Part shown: positions 28,665 through 36,518 of the stretch, piece by piece
Layout: the number at the start of each line of letters is the position of its first letter
How positions within the stretch are numbered: the stretch's first letter is position 1
From: Devosia sediminis
GTDB taxonomy: Bacteria > Pseudomonadota > Alphaproteobacteria > Rhizobiales > Devosiaceae
Reading direction: 5' to 3'
Assembly: GCF_016411825.1 (NCBI RefSeq)
Contig: NZ_JAEKMH010000001.1
Span: 620,001-684,000, forward strand
Length of the DNA: 64,000 nucleotides
Position numbers and translations under genes: made by a program
The notes under the pieces: generated by a model
Told to the model about the DNA's origin: nothing
What the model saw: the letters and a program-made list of their open reading frames with translations, nothing else
Databases searched by the model: none

Positions 28665-28688
28665 AGATATAAAGATATCTTTATATCT
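28665..28688. promoter_or_regulatory. Perfect 24-bp palindromic operator before the ArsR-methyltransferase gene
   Basis: AGATATAAAGAT is followed directly by its reverse complement ATCTTTATATCT, giving a flawless 24-bp palindrome ten bases before the chosen ATG. It is AT-rich in a GC-rich region. Size and shape fit an ArsR-family operator, so autoregulation by the next gene and control of metF behind it are likely. Sites of this kind precede methionine-cycle regulators of the ArsR class. Confidence 0.8.
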
Positions 28689-28697
28689 GAGGTGTCG

Positions 28698-29657
28698 ATG
28701 TCTGGTCTGGGAAAGCTGGTGAATGTGCTGAAGGCGGCGGGTGAGGACACCCGCCTGCGCCTGCTCGCGCTTCTGGCCGATGGCGACCATTCGGTCAAGG
28801 ACCTGACCGAAATCCTCGACCAGAGCCAGCCGCGTGTTTCGCGACATCTCAAGCTACTTGCGGATGCGGGACTTGTGCAGCGGCACGCCGAGGGGGCCTG
28901 GGCCTATTATCGGCTAGCGCCGGAGGGGCAGGGCGCCGATCTGGCGCGCTGGCTCACCTCGCGTGTCGACCCCAACGATCCCGACCGCCGACGCGACCGG
29001 GCCCGCCAGGAAGAGGCTCGGGCCGAGCAGCAGGCTCTGGCAGCCGACTATTTTGCCAAGGTTGCCGATAGCTGGGACCTGCTCAAAACCCTGCATGTGC
29101 CGGAGGCGGCCGTCGAGGCGGCGGTGCTGGAGGAACTCGGCGGCCGCCGGGTGGACCTTCTGATCGATCTGGGCACCGGGACCGGCAGAATGCTCGAAGT
29201 GCTGGCGCCAGCCTATGATCGCGGCATTGGTCTCGATTCGAGCCGGGAAATGCTGGCCGTGGCCCGCTCGCGCCTCGCGGCCGGGAGCATCGCCCACGCC
29301 CAGGTGCGACTGGGCGACATTGCCTCGCTGGACCCGGCCATCGGGCCCGCCGATGTCGTCGTCATCCATCAGGTGCTGCACTATTTCGACGATCCGGGCC
29401 GAATGCTGGCGCAGGCTCGTCGCCTGCTCAAGCCAGGCGGGGAAATCCTGATCGTGGATTTTGCTCCGCATGATCTCGAATTCCTGCGCACCGAACATGC
29501 TCACCGGCGTCTCGGCCTGTCGCGGGAGCAGATGAAGGACTGGGCGGCGTCGGCGGGGCTCGACGTGCTCTCGATGCGCGAATTTCCCAGCGATACCAAG
29601 GATCGCGGCCTGACGGTCTGCCTCTGGCACCTCGGCGACCGCTCCAGAACGGACTAG
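28698..29657 (+). CDS. ArsR-family regulator fused to SAM-dependent methyltransferase
   Basis: Residues about 5-90 form an ArsR winged helix (AAGEDTRLRLLALLADGDHS, QPRVSRHLKLLADAGLV), and about 110-310 a class I methyltransferase with DLGTGTGRMLEVL and a VVVIHQVLHYFDD motif. In Alphaproteobacteria this fusion stands before metF and controls genes of the methionine cycle, sensing S-adenosylmethionine or S-adenosylhomocysteine. The ATG at 28698 is chosen; a GTG two codons upstream (28692) is possible. metF starts five bases after the stop. The palindrome at 28665-28688 is the probable operator. Confidence 0.87.
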   Translation: MSGLGKLVNVLKAAGEDTRLRLLALLADGDHSVKDLTEILDQSQPRVSRHLKLLADAGLVQRHAEGAWAYYRLAPEGQGADLARWLTSRVDPNDPDRRRDRARQEEARAEQQALAADYFAKVADSWDLLKTLHVPEAAVEAAVLEELGGRRVDLLIDLGTGTGRMLEVLAPAYDRGIGLDSSREMLAVARSRLAAGSIAHAQVRLGDIASLDPAIGPADVVVIHQVLHYFDDPGRMLAQARRLLKPGGEILIVDFAPHDLEFLRTEHAHRRLGLSREQMKDWAASAGLDVLSMREFPSDTKDRGLTVCLWHLGDRSRTD

Positions 29658-29661
29658 ACCC

Positions 29662-30555
29662 ATGATTGACGATAATCTCCGCGCCAGCCGCCAGACCGCT
29701 GACCAGCGTCCGCCGCTGCAGATTTCCTTCGAGTTCTTCCCGCCCAAGACCGACGTCATGGAAGAACGCTTCTGGGACAGTATCGGCAAGCTGGCTCCCC
29801 TGAGCCCCCGCTTTGTCTCGGTCACCTACGGTGCCGGCGGCTCGACGCGCGAGCGCACGCTGCGCATGGTGAGCCGCATTACCACCGATACCGGCGTACC
29901 GGCAGCGGCGCATCTGACCTGCGTAGGGGCGACCCGCAACGAGGTCGATGAGGTCGTTCGCGGCTACAAGGCGGCCGGGGTCAACAAGATCGTGGCTTTG
30001 CGTGGCGATCCGCCGGAGGGCGTGGGTCAGCCGTTCACCCCGCATCCCGAGGGCTATCAGAACGCCGCCGATCTGGTCGCTGGCATTCGCAAGCTGGGGG
30101 ACTTCGATATTTCGGTCGCCGCTTATCCGGAAAAGCATCCGCAAAGCCCCGACTGGCAGACCGATATCGACAATCTCAAGCGCAAGATCGATGCCGGCGC
30201 CGACCGGGCCATCACGCAGATGTTCTTCTCGAATACGGATTATCTCCGCTACGTCGAGCGCGCTCGCAAGGCCGGCATCACGGCGCCGATCGTGCCGGGC
30301 ATCCAGCCGATCCATTCCTTCAAGCAGATTTCCGGATTTGCCGCCCGCTGCGGCGCGTCGATCCCCGATTGGCTGGCTGAGCGGTTCGAGGGGCTGGAGG
30401 ATGATCCGGAAACCCACGCACTGGTGGCGGCGGCCGTCGCGGCAGAGCAGGTGACCGAACTGCTCGACGAGGGAGTGACCGAGTTCCACTTCTACACGCT
30501 CAACCGCTCCAACCTCGTGCTGGCGCTCGCCCGGCTGCTTGGCCGCCGACCCTAG
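29662..30555 (+). CDS. metF: Methylenetetrahydrofolate reductase MetF
   Basis: A 297-residue flavoprotein that reduces 5,10-methylene-THF to 5-methyl-THF for methionine synthesis. FEFFPPKTD with the catalytic Glu of the FEFFPP motif, VTYGAGGSTR, HLTCVGATR, ALRGDPP and QMFFSN are all present. The length equals that of bacterial MetF. The gene is coupled to the ArsR-methyltransferase regulator five bases upstream, which explains its control by the methionine cycle. No metH is present in the window. Confidence 0.96.
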   Translation: MIDDNLRASRQTADQRPPLQISFEFFPPKTDVMEERFWDSIGKLAPLSPRFVSVTYGAGGSTRERTLRMVSRITTDTGVPAAAHLTCVGATRNEVDEVVRGYKAAGVNKIVALRGDPPEGVGQPFTPHPEGYQNAADLVAGIRKLGDFDISVAAYPEKHPQSPDWQTDIDNLKRKIDAGADRAITQMFFSNTDYLRYVERARKAGITAPIVPGIQPIHSFKQISGFAARCGASIPDWLAERFEGLEDDPETHALVAAAVAAEQVTELLDEGVTEFHFYTLNRSNLVLALARLLGRRP

Positions 30556-30675
30556 GTCGTTCAGGCTGCGTTCAGGCGACTCAATCACAAATATGGCAAA
30601 GTGGCTTTCATATTGTGGCCACGATAAAGGACGATGTCCCCGCGCTCGGGCGGAGAGCATGTTGGAAGTTCGTTA

Positions 30676-31539
30676 ATGCCGATTGATCGCCGTATCACCA
30701 ATGGACTGGCCTGGGCCGGCGCGCTGCTTGTCGTGGCCATTCCCGTGGCCGATTTCGCCACCAGCCAGTTTGATGCGACTGCAACGCCGCAGGTGGCCGT
30801 TGTCGACCCTGTCGACACGCCCGAGCCGGACGCGAGCGCAGAGCGCACGCCGACATTGCCGACGCCGGTCTCCGAGCGCCCGAAGCCCGTCGCCGTGGCT
30901 GAAAAGCCGGCCGCGTCTGCTCCTGTGGCCGCGAAGCCGGCAGAGCCTGCGCCCGAGCCTGTCGCCAAGCCTGACCCGGTGACAACGGCATCTGCCGGCA
31001 ACAAGCCGAGCGGCGGCACTGCGGTGGATGACTTCCTCAATACCGGCCGCCCCTTGCCGAGCTACATCACTGGCGCCGGTGCGGCTGCACCTACGCAGTC
31101 TGCCAGTGTCCCGGCGCCAGCTCCGGCGACGACGCCCAAGCCCGTGTCCACGCCGACGACGGTGGCTCCCGCGCCGGCCAGTTCGTCTGCGACGGTGTCG
31201 GCGGCAACCACGCCTGCCCAGGTCGCGACCGTGCCCAATCGCGTCGCCGGTTTTCCGACCCCGGTGGCCCAGCGGCCGGCCTCACTGCCGCGCAGCCAGG
31301 CCGTGACGCTGCCGCCCCAGGCGATCGGCAACGATCCCACTTTCATCACTGCCGAGGACCTCGAAGACTGGGAAAGCGGCCCGCTCTCCGAATTCCTGGC
31401 GCGCCGCCAGGGCGGTGGCCAGACGGCGCCTTCGGATTACGATCCGAACGGGTTCTTCCTCGATCAGGGACCCAATTCCGGCGTCAATGTCCGTCGCTTT
31501 CCCAATGCCTATGACGAGTATTTCTATCCGTTTGAGTAG
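30676..31539 (+). CDS. Pro/Ala-rich envelope protein of unknown function
   Basis: Not recognised. The 287-residue product has one N-terminal hydrophobic segment (about residues 10-27, LAWAGALLVVAIPVADF), then 150 residues of Pro/Ala/Val/Thr low-complexity sequence, then an ordered C-terminus with ITAEDLEDWESGPLSEFLAR and a tail ending DEYFYPFE. The long disordered linker would span the periplasm and present the C-terminal part to a partner. The ATG at 30676 follows GGAAG. The DjlA-like gene starts 14 bases after the stop. Confidence 0.6.
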   Translation: MPIDRRITNGLAWAGALLVVAIPVADFATSQFDATATPQVAVVDPVDTPEPDASAERTPTLPTPVSERPKPVAVAEKPAASAPVAAKPAEPAPEPVAKPDPVTTASAGNKPSGGTAVDDFLNTGRPLPSYITGAGAAAPTQSASVPAPAPATTPKPVSTPTTVAPAPASSSATVSAATTPAQVATVPNRVAGFPTPVAQRPASLPRSQAVTLPPQAIGNDPTFITAEDLEDWESGPLSEFLARRQGGGQTAPSDYDPNGFFLDQGPNSGVNVRRFPNAYDEYFYPFE

Positions 31540-31553
31540 GGGACAGGGCCGCC

Positions 31554-32378
31554 ATGCCTGAGCGGACATGGACCGCGAGCGACAAAGTCGCTAGTTCTGT
31601 TGGCCTCTTGGCAAAAGGGAATTCCCAAGTGCTCAATTGCGTGCGCAGGGCGGAAGACAATCGCGACGTCTGGCAGAAGCTGGCCCAGTTCCTGGGCTCG
31701 TTCTCCCAGCGCACGGGCGTGGCCGGGCATGTCGCCAATATCCTGGACCCCGATACCTGGCTGCCCGGCGGCCGCGACGCCGCCTTCACGCTCGCTCTAA
31801 TTGCGCTATCGGCGAAGATGGCTGTGGCCGATGGCGCTGTGACCGCTTCGGAAGTGCGTGCCTTCAACGCGACGGTGGAAATCGCCAAGGGTAGCGAGCC
31901 GCAGGTGGAGCGGCTGTTCAACCTCGCCAAGCAGGACGTGGCCGGCTACGACGCCTATGCCCGCAAGGTGGCGCGGTTCTTCTCCGATACCCCGGATACG
32001 CTCGAGCACGTGCTCGACAGCCTGTTCTTCATCGCCACGGCTGATGGCCTTGTCCATGAGGCGGAGCTCGATTACCTGCGCGATGTCAGCGGCATTTTCG
32101 GCTTCGATGACGCCCGTTTCGAGCAAATCGCCTCCCAGCACGTGATGCTGGGCAGCGATGTCGACCCCTATACTGTGCTCGGCCTCAGCCATGATGCGCC
32201 GCCCGAGGAAGTGCGGCGCGTCTATCGCCTGCTGGTGGCCGAGCATCACCCTGACCGGCTGATCGCCAAGGGTGTGCCGGAAGACCTGATCGACGTTGCC
32301 ACCGCGCGCATGGCGGCGATCAACCTGGCCTATCAGGCCATTACCAAGCCCAAAGCGCAGCCCCTTCTGACGGCTTGA
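31554..32378 (+). CDS. DjlA-like TerB/DnaJ co-chaperone
   Basis: A 274-residue protein. The middle has a TerB-type helical domain (KMAVADGAVTASEVRAF and FFIATADGLVHEAELDYLRD, both with the acidic metal-binding pattern), and the C-terminus is a J domain (DPYTVLGLSHDAP, HHPD, INLAYQAI) whose HPD motif stimulates DnaK. There is no N-terminal transmembrane helix like that of E. coli DjlA, so this is the soluble form found in Alphaproteobacteria. AGGGGA precedes the ATG. It ends 30 bp before the RNase P RNA. Confidence 0.85.
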   Translation: MPERTWTASDKVASSVGLLAKGNSQVLNCVRRAEDNRDVWQKLAQFLGSFSQRTGVAGHVANILDPDTWLPGGRDAAFTLALIALSAKMAVADGAVTASEVRAFNATVEIAKGSEPQVERLFNLAKQDVAGYDAYARKVARFFSDTPDTLEHVLDSLFFIATADGLVHEAELDYLRDVSGIFGFDDARFEQIASQHVMLGSDVDPYTVLGLSHDAPPEEVRRVYRLLVAEHHPDRLIAKGVPEDLIDVATARMAAINLAYQAITKPKAQPLLTA

Positions 32379-32407
32379 CGCCAGCCGCTTCCTCCCGCAC
32401 ATAAGCT

Positions 32408-32806
<399 letters not shown>

Positions 32807-32818
32807 TTGACTCTTGGC

Positions 32819-33076
32819 TCAGAGACCAACGGCCTTCTTTAGAATCTCGTCGATCCGCGTCTGCCAACCGGGGCCTTGTGCCTTGAAGCGCTCTACGACT
32901 TCCGGGCTCAGGCGAATTGAGACGGGAATTTTCGTTGCCGCTGCCTGTCGGCCCCTAGTTCTTGGAAAAGCGGCCAGCACTTCGGGCGGCAACACTTCAT
33001 CGGCAGGTCGCGCCCGCTGGAAGTCGTCTTCCGTCCATTCCGGATTGTCTTTGTCCGTCCTAGATTTTGGGGACAT
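32819..33076 (-). CDS. brnA: BrnA antitoxin
   Basis: The 85-residue protein ends in a ribbon-helix-helix-like segment, KIPVSIRLSPEVVERFKAQG then WQTRIDEILKKAV, the signature of BrnA, which neutralises BrnT and represses its own operon. The acidic N-terminal half (PEWTEDDFQRARPADEVLPP) wraps the toxin in BrnA proteins. It overlaps the end of brnT by 17 bases, the usual gene order toxin then antitoxin. It stops 13 bases beyond the rnpB 3' end, on the other strand. Confidence 0.92.
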   Translation of the reverse strand: MSPKSRTDKDNPEWTEDDFQRARPADEVLPPEVLAAFPRTRGRQAAATKIPVSIRLSPEVVERFKAQGPGWQTRIDEILKKAVGL

Positions 33077-33323
33077 ATCGTTGCATCTCCTTCCGGTGAG
33101 CCCGCCTCAGACTTATCGGGCGAACCATGCCGTTGCGCGTGGTGAAGGCGAGGCAGTGTGCCTCGCCGTCGATGAGCCCCCAAGCCCTGTAGCGCCGCTC
33201 GCCGTACTCCTCCCGGTCATCGGGCAGCACGGCGAGAATTTCGAGGTCGACGGCTCGTGCAAGCGAGACGCCATGCTTAGTCAGATTGGTGCGGTCTTTT
33301 TCGGCATCAAACTCCACGGGCAT
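33060..33323 (-). CDS. brnT: BrnT ribonuclease toxin
   Basis: The 87-residue protein has the RelE-like BrnT pattern: FDAEKDRTNLTKHGVSLARA, a middle DDREEYGERRYRAWGLI and the C-terminal RPISLRRAHRKEMQRY. BrnT cleaves RNA and stops growth until bound by BrnA. The ATG at 33323 is chosen because family members begin with a short strand then FD; an ORF extending 19 residues upstream is unlikely. The promoter region upstream carries repeated TATACAA sites that BrnA may bind. Divergent from nspC. Confidence 0.92.
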   Translation of the reverse strand: MPVEFDAEKDRTNLTKHGVSLARAVDLEILAVLPDDREEYGERRYRAWGLIDGEAHCLAFTTRNGMVRPISLRRAHRKEMQRYVPKI

Positions 33324-33326
33324 GTC

Positions 33327-33357
33327 TGTATATACAATTTGCCTGGAGGTTATACAA
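33327..33357. promoter_or_regulatory. Candidate brnTA operator
   Basis: A perfect palindrome TGTATATACA (33327-33336) directly precedes the brnT start codon, and TATACAA occurs twice (33331-33337 and 33351-33357), 20 bp or about two helical turns apart. Both features fit an autoregulatory site for a ribbon-helix-helix antitoxin. This AT-rich patch also probably includes the brnT promoter. Confidence 0.5.
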
Positions 33358-33452
33358 GGTCGCGGACTTGCACATGACATCCATCGTCGCTACACGATGG
33401 CTCTTTCTTCCGCCGTTTCCCGGCGGGCACACGCTTGTCGGAGTTTGGCGCG

Positions 33453-34553
33453 ATGCCCCTGGCCACCCCTCATTATCTCATCGATGAAGCCGCATTGGCG
33501 CGAAACCTTGTCATTGTCGACCGGCTGCGGGCTGCCTCCGGGGCCAAGTGCCTGCTGGCGCTCAAATGCTTTGCCACCTGGTCGACGTTTCCGCAGATTG
33601 CGCCGCATATGGACGGCACCACATCGTCCTCGCTTCACGAGCTCAAGCTCGGCCGCGAGAAGTTCGGTGGCGAGACTCATGCCTATTCGGTGGCCTGGTC
33701 CGATGGGGAGATTGACGAGGCCGTGGCGAATGCCGACAAGATCATCTTCAACTCCGTGAGCCAGCTCGAGCGATTTGGGGAAAAAGCCGCGCATCTGCCG
33801 GTGGGCCTGCGTGTCAATCCGGGCGTCAGCCACTCGCATTTCGATCTTGCCGACCCGGCGCGCCCCTTCAGCCGGCTGGGCGAGAGCGACCGGACCAAGG
33901 TCGAGGGCGTCATGGATCGCGTCTCCGGCTTCATGCTGCATTGCAACTGCGAGAATGACTCGGTGACGGCTTTCTCGGACCTGCTCAATACGATCGAGAC
34001 GCGCATCGGCGACCTTCTGGCCCGCCTCGACTGGGTGAGCCTGGGTGGCGGTATCCATTTCACTAAGCCCGGCTACGATGTCGACGGGCTGGCCGCGCGG
34101 CTCAAGGCCTTCGCGGACAAGTTCGGCGTACAGGTCTATCTCGAGCCCGGCGATGCCGTGGTGACCGATACGACGACGCTGGAAGTCTCGGTCCTCGACA
34201 TCGTGGAGAACGGCAAGGCCGTGGCTATCGTCGACAGCGCCGTCGAAGCGCATATGCTCGACCTGCTGGTCTATCGCGAAAGCGGGTCGGTGGCTCCGGA
34301 CGAGGGCCCGCATCGCTATCAGATCGCCGGCAAGTCCTGCCTCGCCGGCGATATCTTCGGGGAGTTCGCCTTTCCCCAACCCCTTGCCATCGGTGACCGC
34401 ATTTCCCTGCTCAATGCGGGAGGCTACACCATGGTCAAGAAAAACTGGTTCAACGGCGTCGCCATGCCCGGCATCGCCATCCGCAGGACAAACGGAACAG
34501 TCGAACTCATCAAGTCGTTCGACTATGCCGACTATGTCGCCAGCCTGTCCTGA
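33453..34553 (+). CDS. nspC: Carboxynorspermidine/carboxyspermidine decarboxylase NspC
   Basis: A 366-residue PLP-dependent decarboxylase of the alanine-racemase fold. LALKCFATWS carries the PLP lysine, MLHCNCENDS and SLGGGIHFTKPGYD match the family, and a C-terminal AGKSCLAGDIFGEFAF segment carries the active-site Cys. It removes the carboxyl group from carboxynorspermidine or carboxyspermidine in polyamine synthesis. The ATG at 33453 follows CGGAG at ten bases; a TTG at 33435 is rejected. The dehydrogenase making its substrate is encoded 45 bases downstream. Confidence 0.93.
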   Translation: MPLATPHYLIDEAALARNLVIVDRLRAASGAKCLLALKCFATWSTFPQIAPHMDGTTSSSLHELKLGREKFGGETHAYSVAWSDGEIDEAVANADKIIFNSVSQLERFGEKAAHLPVGLRVNPGVSHSHFDLADPARPFSRLGESDRTKVEGVMDRVSGFMLHCNCENDSVTAFSDLLNTIETRIGDLLARLDWVSLGGGIHFTKPGYDVDGLAARLKAFADKFGVQVYLEPGDAVVTDTTTLEVSVLDIVENGKAVAIVDSAVEAHMLDLLVYRESGSVAPDEGPHRYQIAGKSCLAGDIFGEFAFPQPLAIGDRISLLNAGGYTMVKKNWFNGVAMPGIAIRRTNGTVELIKSFDYADYVASLS

Positions 34554-34598
34554 TGGACCGGCTGAATTCCAGCACTTGAAAAAGGTGTTTCGTGCCAA

Positions 34599-35888
34599 TT
34601 GAAAAAGAACATTCTCATCATCGGCGCCGGAGGTGTCGCGCAGGTCGCTGCCTATAAGGCAGCCATGCACAACGACGTGCTCGGGGACATCAACATCGCC
34701 TCGCGCACGATGGCCAAATGCGAGGCGCTGGTTGCCGGCATTCTGGACAGAAAGGCACTCAAACGCCCCGGCGTGCTGGCGGCTCATGCACTGGATGCCA
34801 TGGACGTCGAGGCGACCAAAGCCCTGATCCGCCGCACGCGCAGCCAGATCGTGCTCAATGCCGGGTCGGCCTTTCTCAACATGAGCGTGCTGCGCGCCTG
34901 TCTCGATACCGGCGCCGCCTATATCGACACAGCGATCCACGAGGATCCGTCCAAGGTGTGCGAGCAGCCGCCCTGGTATGGCAATTACGAGTGGAAGCAC
35001 CGCGAGGAATGCGAGCGCAAGGGCGTCACCGCCATCCTCGGCGCCGGTTTCGATCCCGGCGTCGTCAATGCCTATGCGGCGCTGGCCGCCAATGCCTGGT
35101 TCGACCGGATCGACAGCATCGACATCATCGACGTCAATGCCGGCGGCCACGGGCGATACTTTGCGACCAATTTCGATCCCGAGATCAATTTTCGGGAGTT
35201 CACCGGCACGGTCTGGAGCTGGCAGCAGAGCCAGTGGATGGCCAACCGCATGTTCGAGGTGCAGCGCACCGACGACCTGCCGGTGGTCGGCACGCACACG
35301 ACCTACCTTACGGGCCATGACGAGGTGCATTCGCTCTCGGCCAACCTCGATGTGCCCGATATCCGCTTCTGGATGGGTTTCGGCGAGCACTACATCAACG
35401 TCTTCACCGTGCTCAACAATCTCGGCCTGCTTTCGGAAAAGCCGGTGACCACAGCGGAGGGCGTCGAGGTCGTGCCGTTGAAGGTGGTCAAGGCGGTGCT
35501 GCCCGATCCGATGTCGCTGGCGCCCGATTACACGGGCAAGACCTTTATCGGCGATCTCATCAAGGGTGAGCGCAACGGCGTTGCGACCGAGCTGCTGGTC
35601 TACAACATCGCCGACCATGAAGAGGCTTTCGCCGAGACCAACAGCCAGGCGATTTCCTATACGGCAGGCGTGCCCGCAATCGCTGCCGCCATCCTGATCG
35701 CCCGGGGCGAGTGGGACTGCCATCGCATGTCCAATATCGAGGAATTGCCGCCGGTGCCGTTCATCGATCTTCTCGGGCGCCTCGGCCTCGCGACCCGGGT
35801 CCGCGACGCCCAGGGGGATCGGGCGTTCGACGCCGCCGAATTCCGTCCGCGTGAAAAACACGGGGAAGGGCGCCTGCGCGGCGCTTGA
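34599..35888 (+). CDS. Carboxynorspermidine/carboxyspermidine dehydrogenase (saccharopine dehydrogenase family)
   Basis: A 429-residue NAD(P)-binding protein with LIIGAGGVAQVAAYKAA at the N-terminus and the saccharopine-dehydrogenase-like GAGFDPGVVNAYAALA in the middle. It condenses aspartate semialdehyde with diaminopropane or putrescine, giving the substrate of NspC, so the two genes make norspermidine or spermidine without S-adenosylmethionine decarboxylase. The start is TTG (LKKNILIIGAGG); no ATG or GTG gives a full fold. A strong terminator follows. Confidence 0.92.
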   Translation: MKKNILIIGAGGVAQVAAYKAAMHNDVLGDINIASRTMAKCEALVAGILDRKALKRPGVLAAHALDAMDVEATKALIRRTRSQIVLNAGSAFLNMSVLRACLDTGAAYIDTAIHEDPSKVCEQPPWYGNYEWKHREECERKGVTAILGAGFDPGVVNAYAALAANAWFDRIDSIDIIDVNAGGHGRYFATNFDPEINFREFTGTVWSWQQSQWMANRMFEVQRTDDLPVVGTHTTYLTGHDEVHSLSANLDVPDIRFWMGFGEHYINVFTVLNNLGLLSEKPVTTAEGVEVVPLKVVKAVLPDPMSLAPDYTGKTFIGDLIKGERNGVATELLVYNIADHEEAFAETNSQAISYTAGVPAIAAAILIARGEWDCHRMSNIEELPPVPFIDLLGRLGLATRVRDAQGDRAFDAAEFRPREKHGEGRLRGA

Positions 35889-35902
35889 ACAAGAGCAAAC
35901 AG

Positions 35903-35928
35903 CGGCCGGGAAGTCCCGGCCGTTTTTT
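35903..35928 (+). terminator. Intrinsic terminator of the polyamine operon
   Basis: CGGCCGGGA-AG-TCCCGGCCG-type hairpin (9-bp stem) followed by TTTTTT. It lies 15 bases after the stop codon of the dehydrogenase gene. The stretch 35930-36006 after it holds no gene. Confidence 0.9.
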
Positions 35929-36006
35929 GCCCATCACTTTTTCCGCTGTCTGCAACCTCGGCGCCTGCCAACCCTTGCTGGTTGACTATGCGCAAGGTGT
36001 GACCCC

Positions 36007-36150
36007 ATGGAAAAAAGTGTCGAGGAACGGCGGCCTGACGGGATTACTGAAAACAATCCCATGCTTGGTCCCATTGTTTACATTCCCCTTCTGGTGATCT
36101 TGGCCGCAGCACTCGTGCTGATCGGCTGGCTCTTCACCACCGCGATTTAG
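36007..36150 (+). CDS. 47-residue single-pass membrane protein
   Basis: A short gene, begun by ATG and ended by TAG, encodes MEKSVEERRPDG followed by ITENNPMLGP and a hydrophobic helix (IVYIPLLVILAAALVLIGWL). A small protein with one C-terminal transmembrane helix and a polar N-terminus is characteristic of real small membrane proteins. The stop is followed at once by GAGG, the ribosome site of the next gene, which makes a two-gene unit likely. No family recognised. Confidence 0.55.
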   Translation: MEKSVEERRPDGITENNPMLGPIVYIPLLVILAAALVLIGWLFTTAI

Positions 36151-36158
36151 GAGGCGAT

Positions 36159-36422
36159 ATGCAAAGCCCAAGCGACAAGCAGGATGAAGTCCATTTCCTG
36201 GCTGAGGAATTTGACATAGCACCGGTCAAGGCGGCCGCCCTGGTTACAGAGGACGAGGACGAGGCCCTGCAACTGGCGGCGCATGAACATCAGCGCACCG
36301 AGGATCCGTTTGGTGAAAATCCGGTGCCCATATCTCCTGAAGAACGGCACGTTCCGGGCGACGGTGGAATGCAGAAATCCGTGCTGCGACGCCGCAATGA
36401 TCGGGGCAGGGCGGGTCCGTAA
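36159..36422 (+). CDS. Small acidic protein of unknown function
   Basis: An 87-residue product rich in Glu, Asp and Gln, beginning MQSPSDKQDEVHFLAEEFDI and continuing with LVTEDEDEALQLA. No signal peptide, membrane segment or known motif is visible. The ATG has GGAGG eight bases upstream, directly after the stop of the small membrane protein. The 96 bases behind it (36423-36518) hold nothing I can name. Confidence 0.5.
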   Translation: MQSPSDKQDEVHFLAEEFDIAPVKAAALVTEDEDEALQLAAHEHQRTEDPFGENPVPISPEERHVPGDGGMQKSVLRRRNDRGRAGP

Positions 36423-36518
36423 CGTTAGGTGTGGCCCTCGGATTGCGCACGCCTTCGGCAGCCGCACTAGCCTGGAGACTGAGGCTTTGCCAGTGGGACA
36501 AGCGTTCCGTTGATCTGA

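Noticed and set aside
33390..35861. An 823-residue open frame on the minus strand across nspC and the dehydrogenase gene.
   Set aside because: It is the antisense mirror of two well-identified plus-strand enzymes in GC-rich DNA, has His/Gly/Arg-rich low-quality sequence and no domain or ribosome site.
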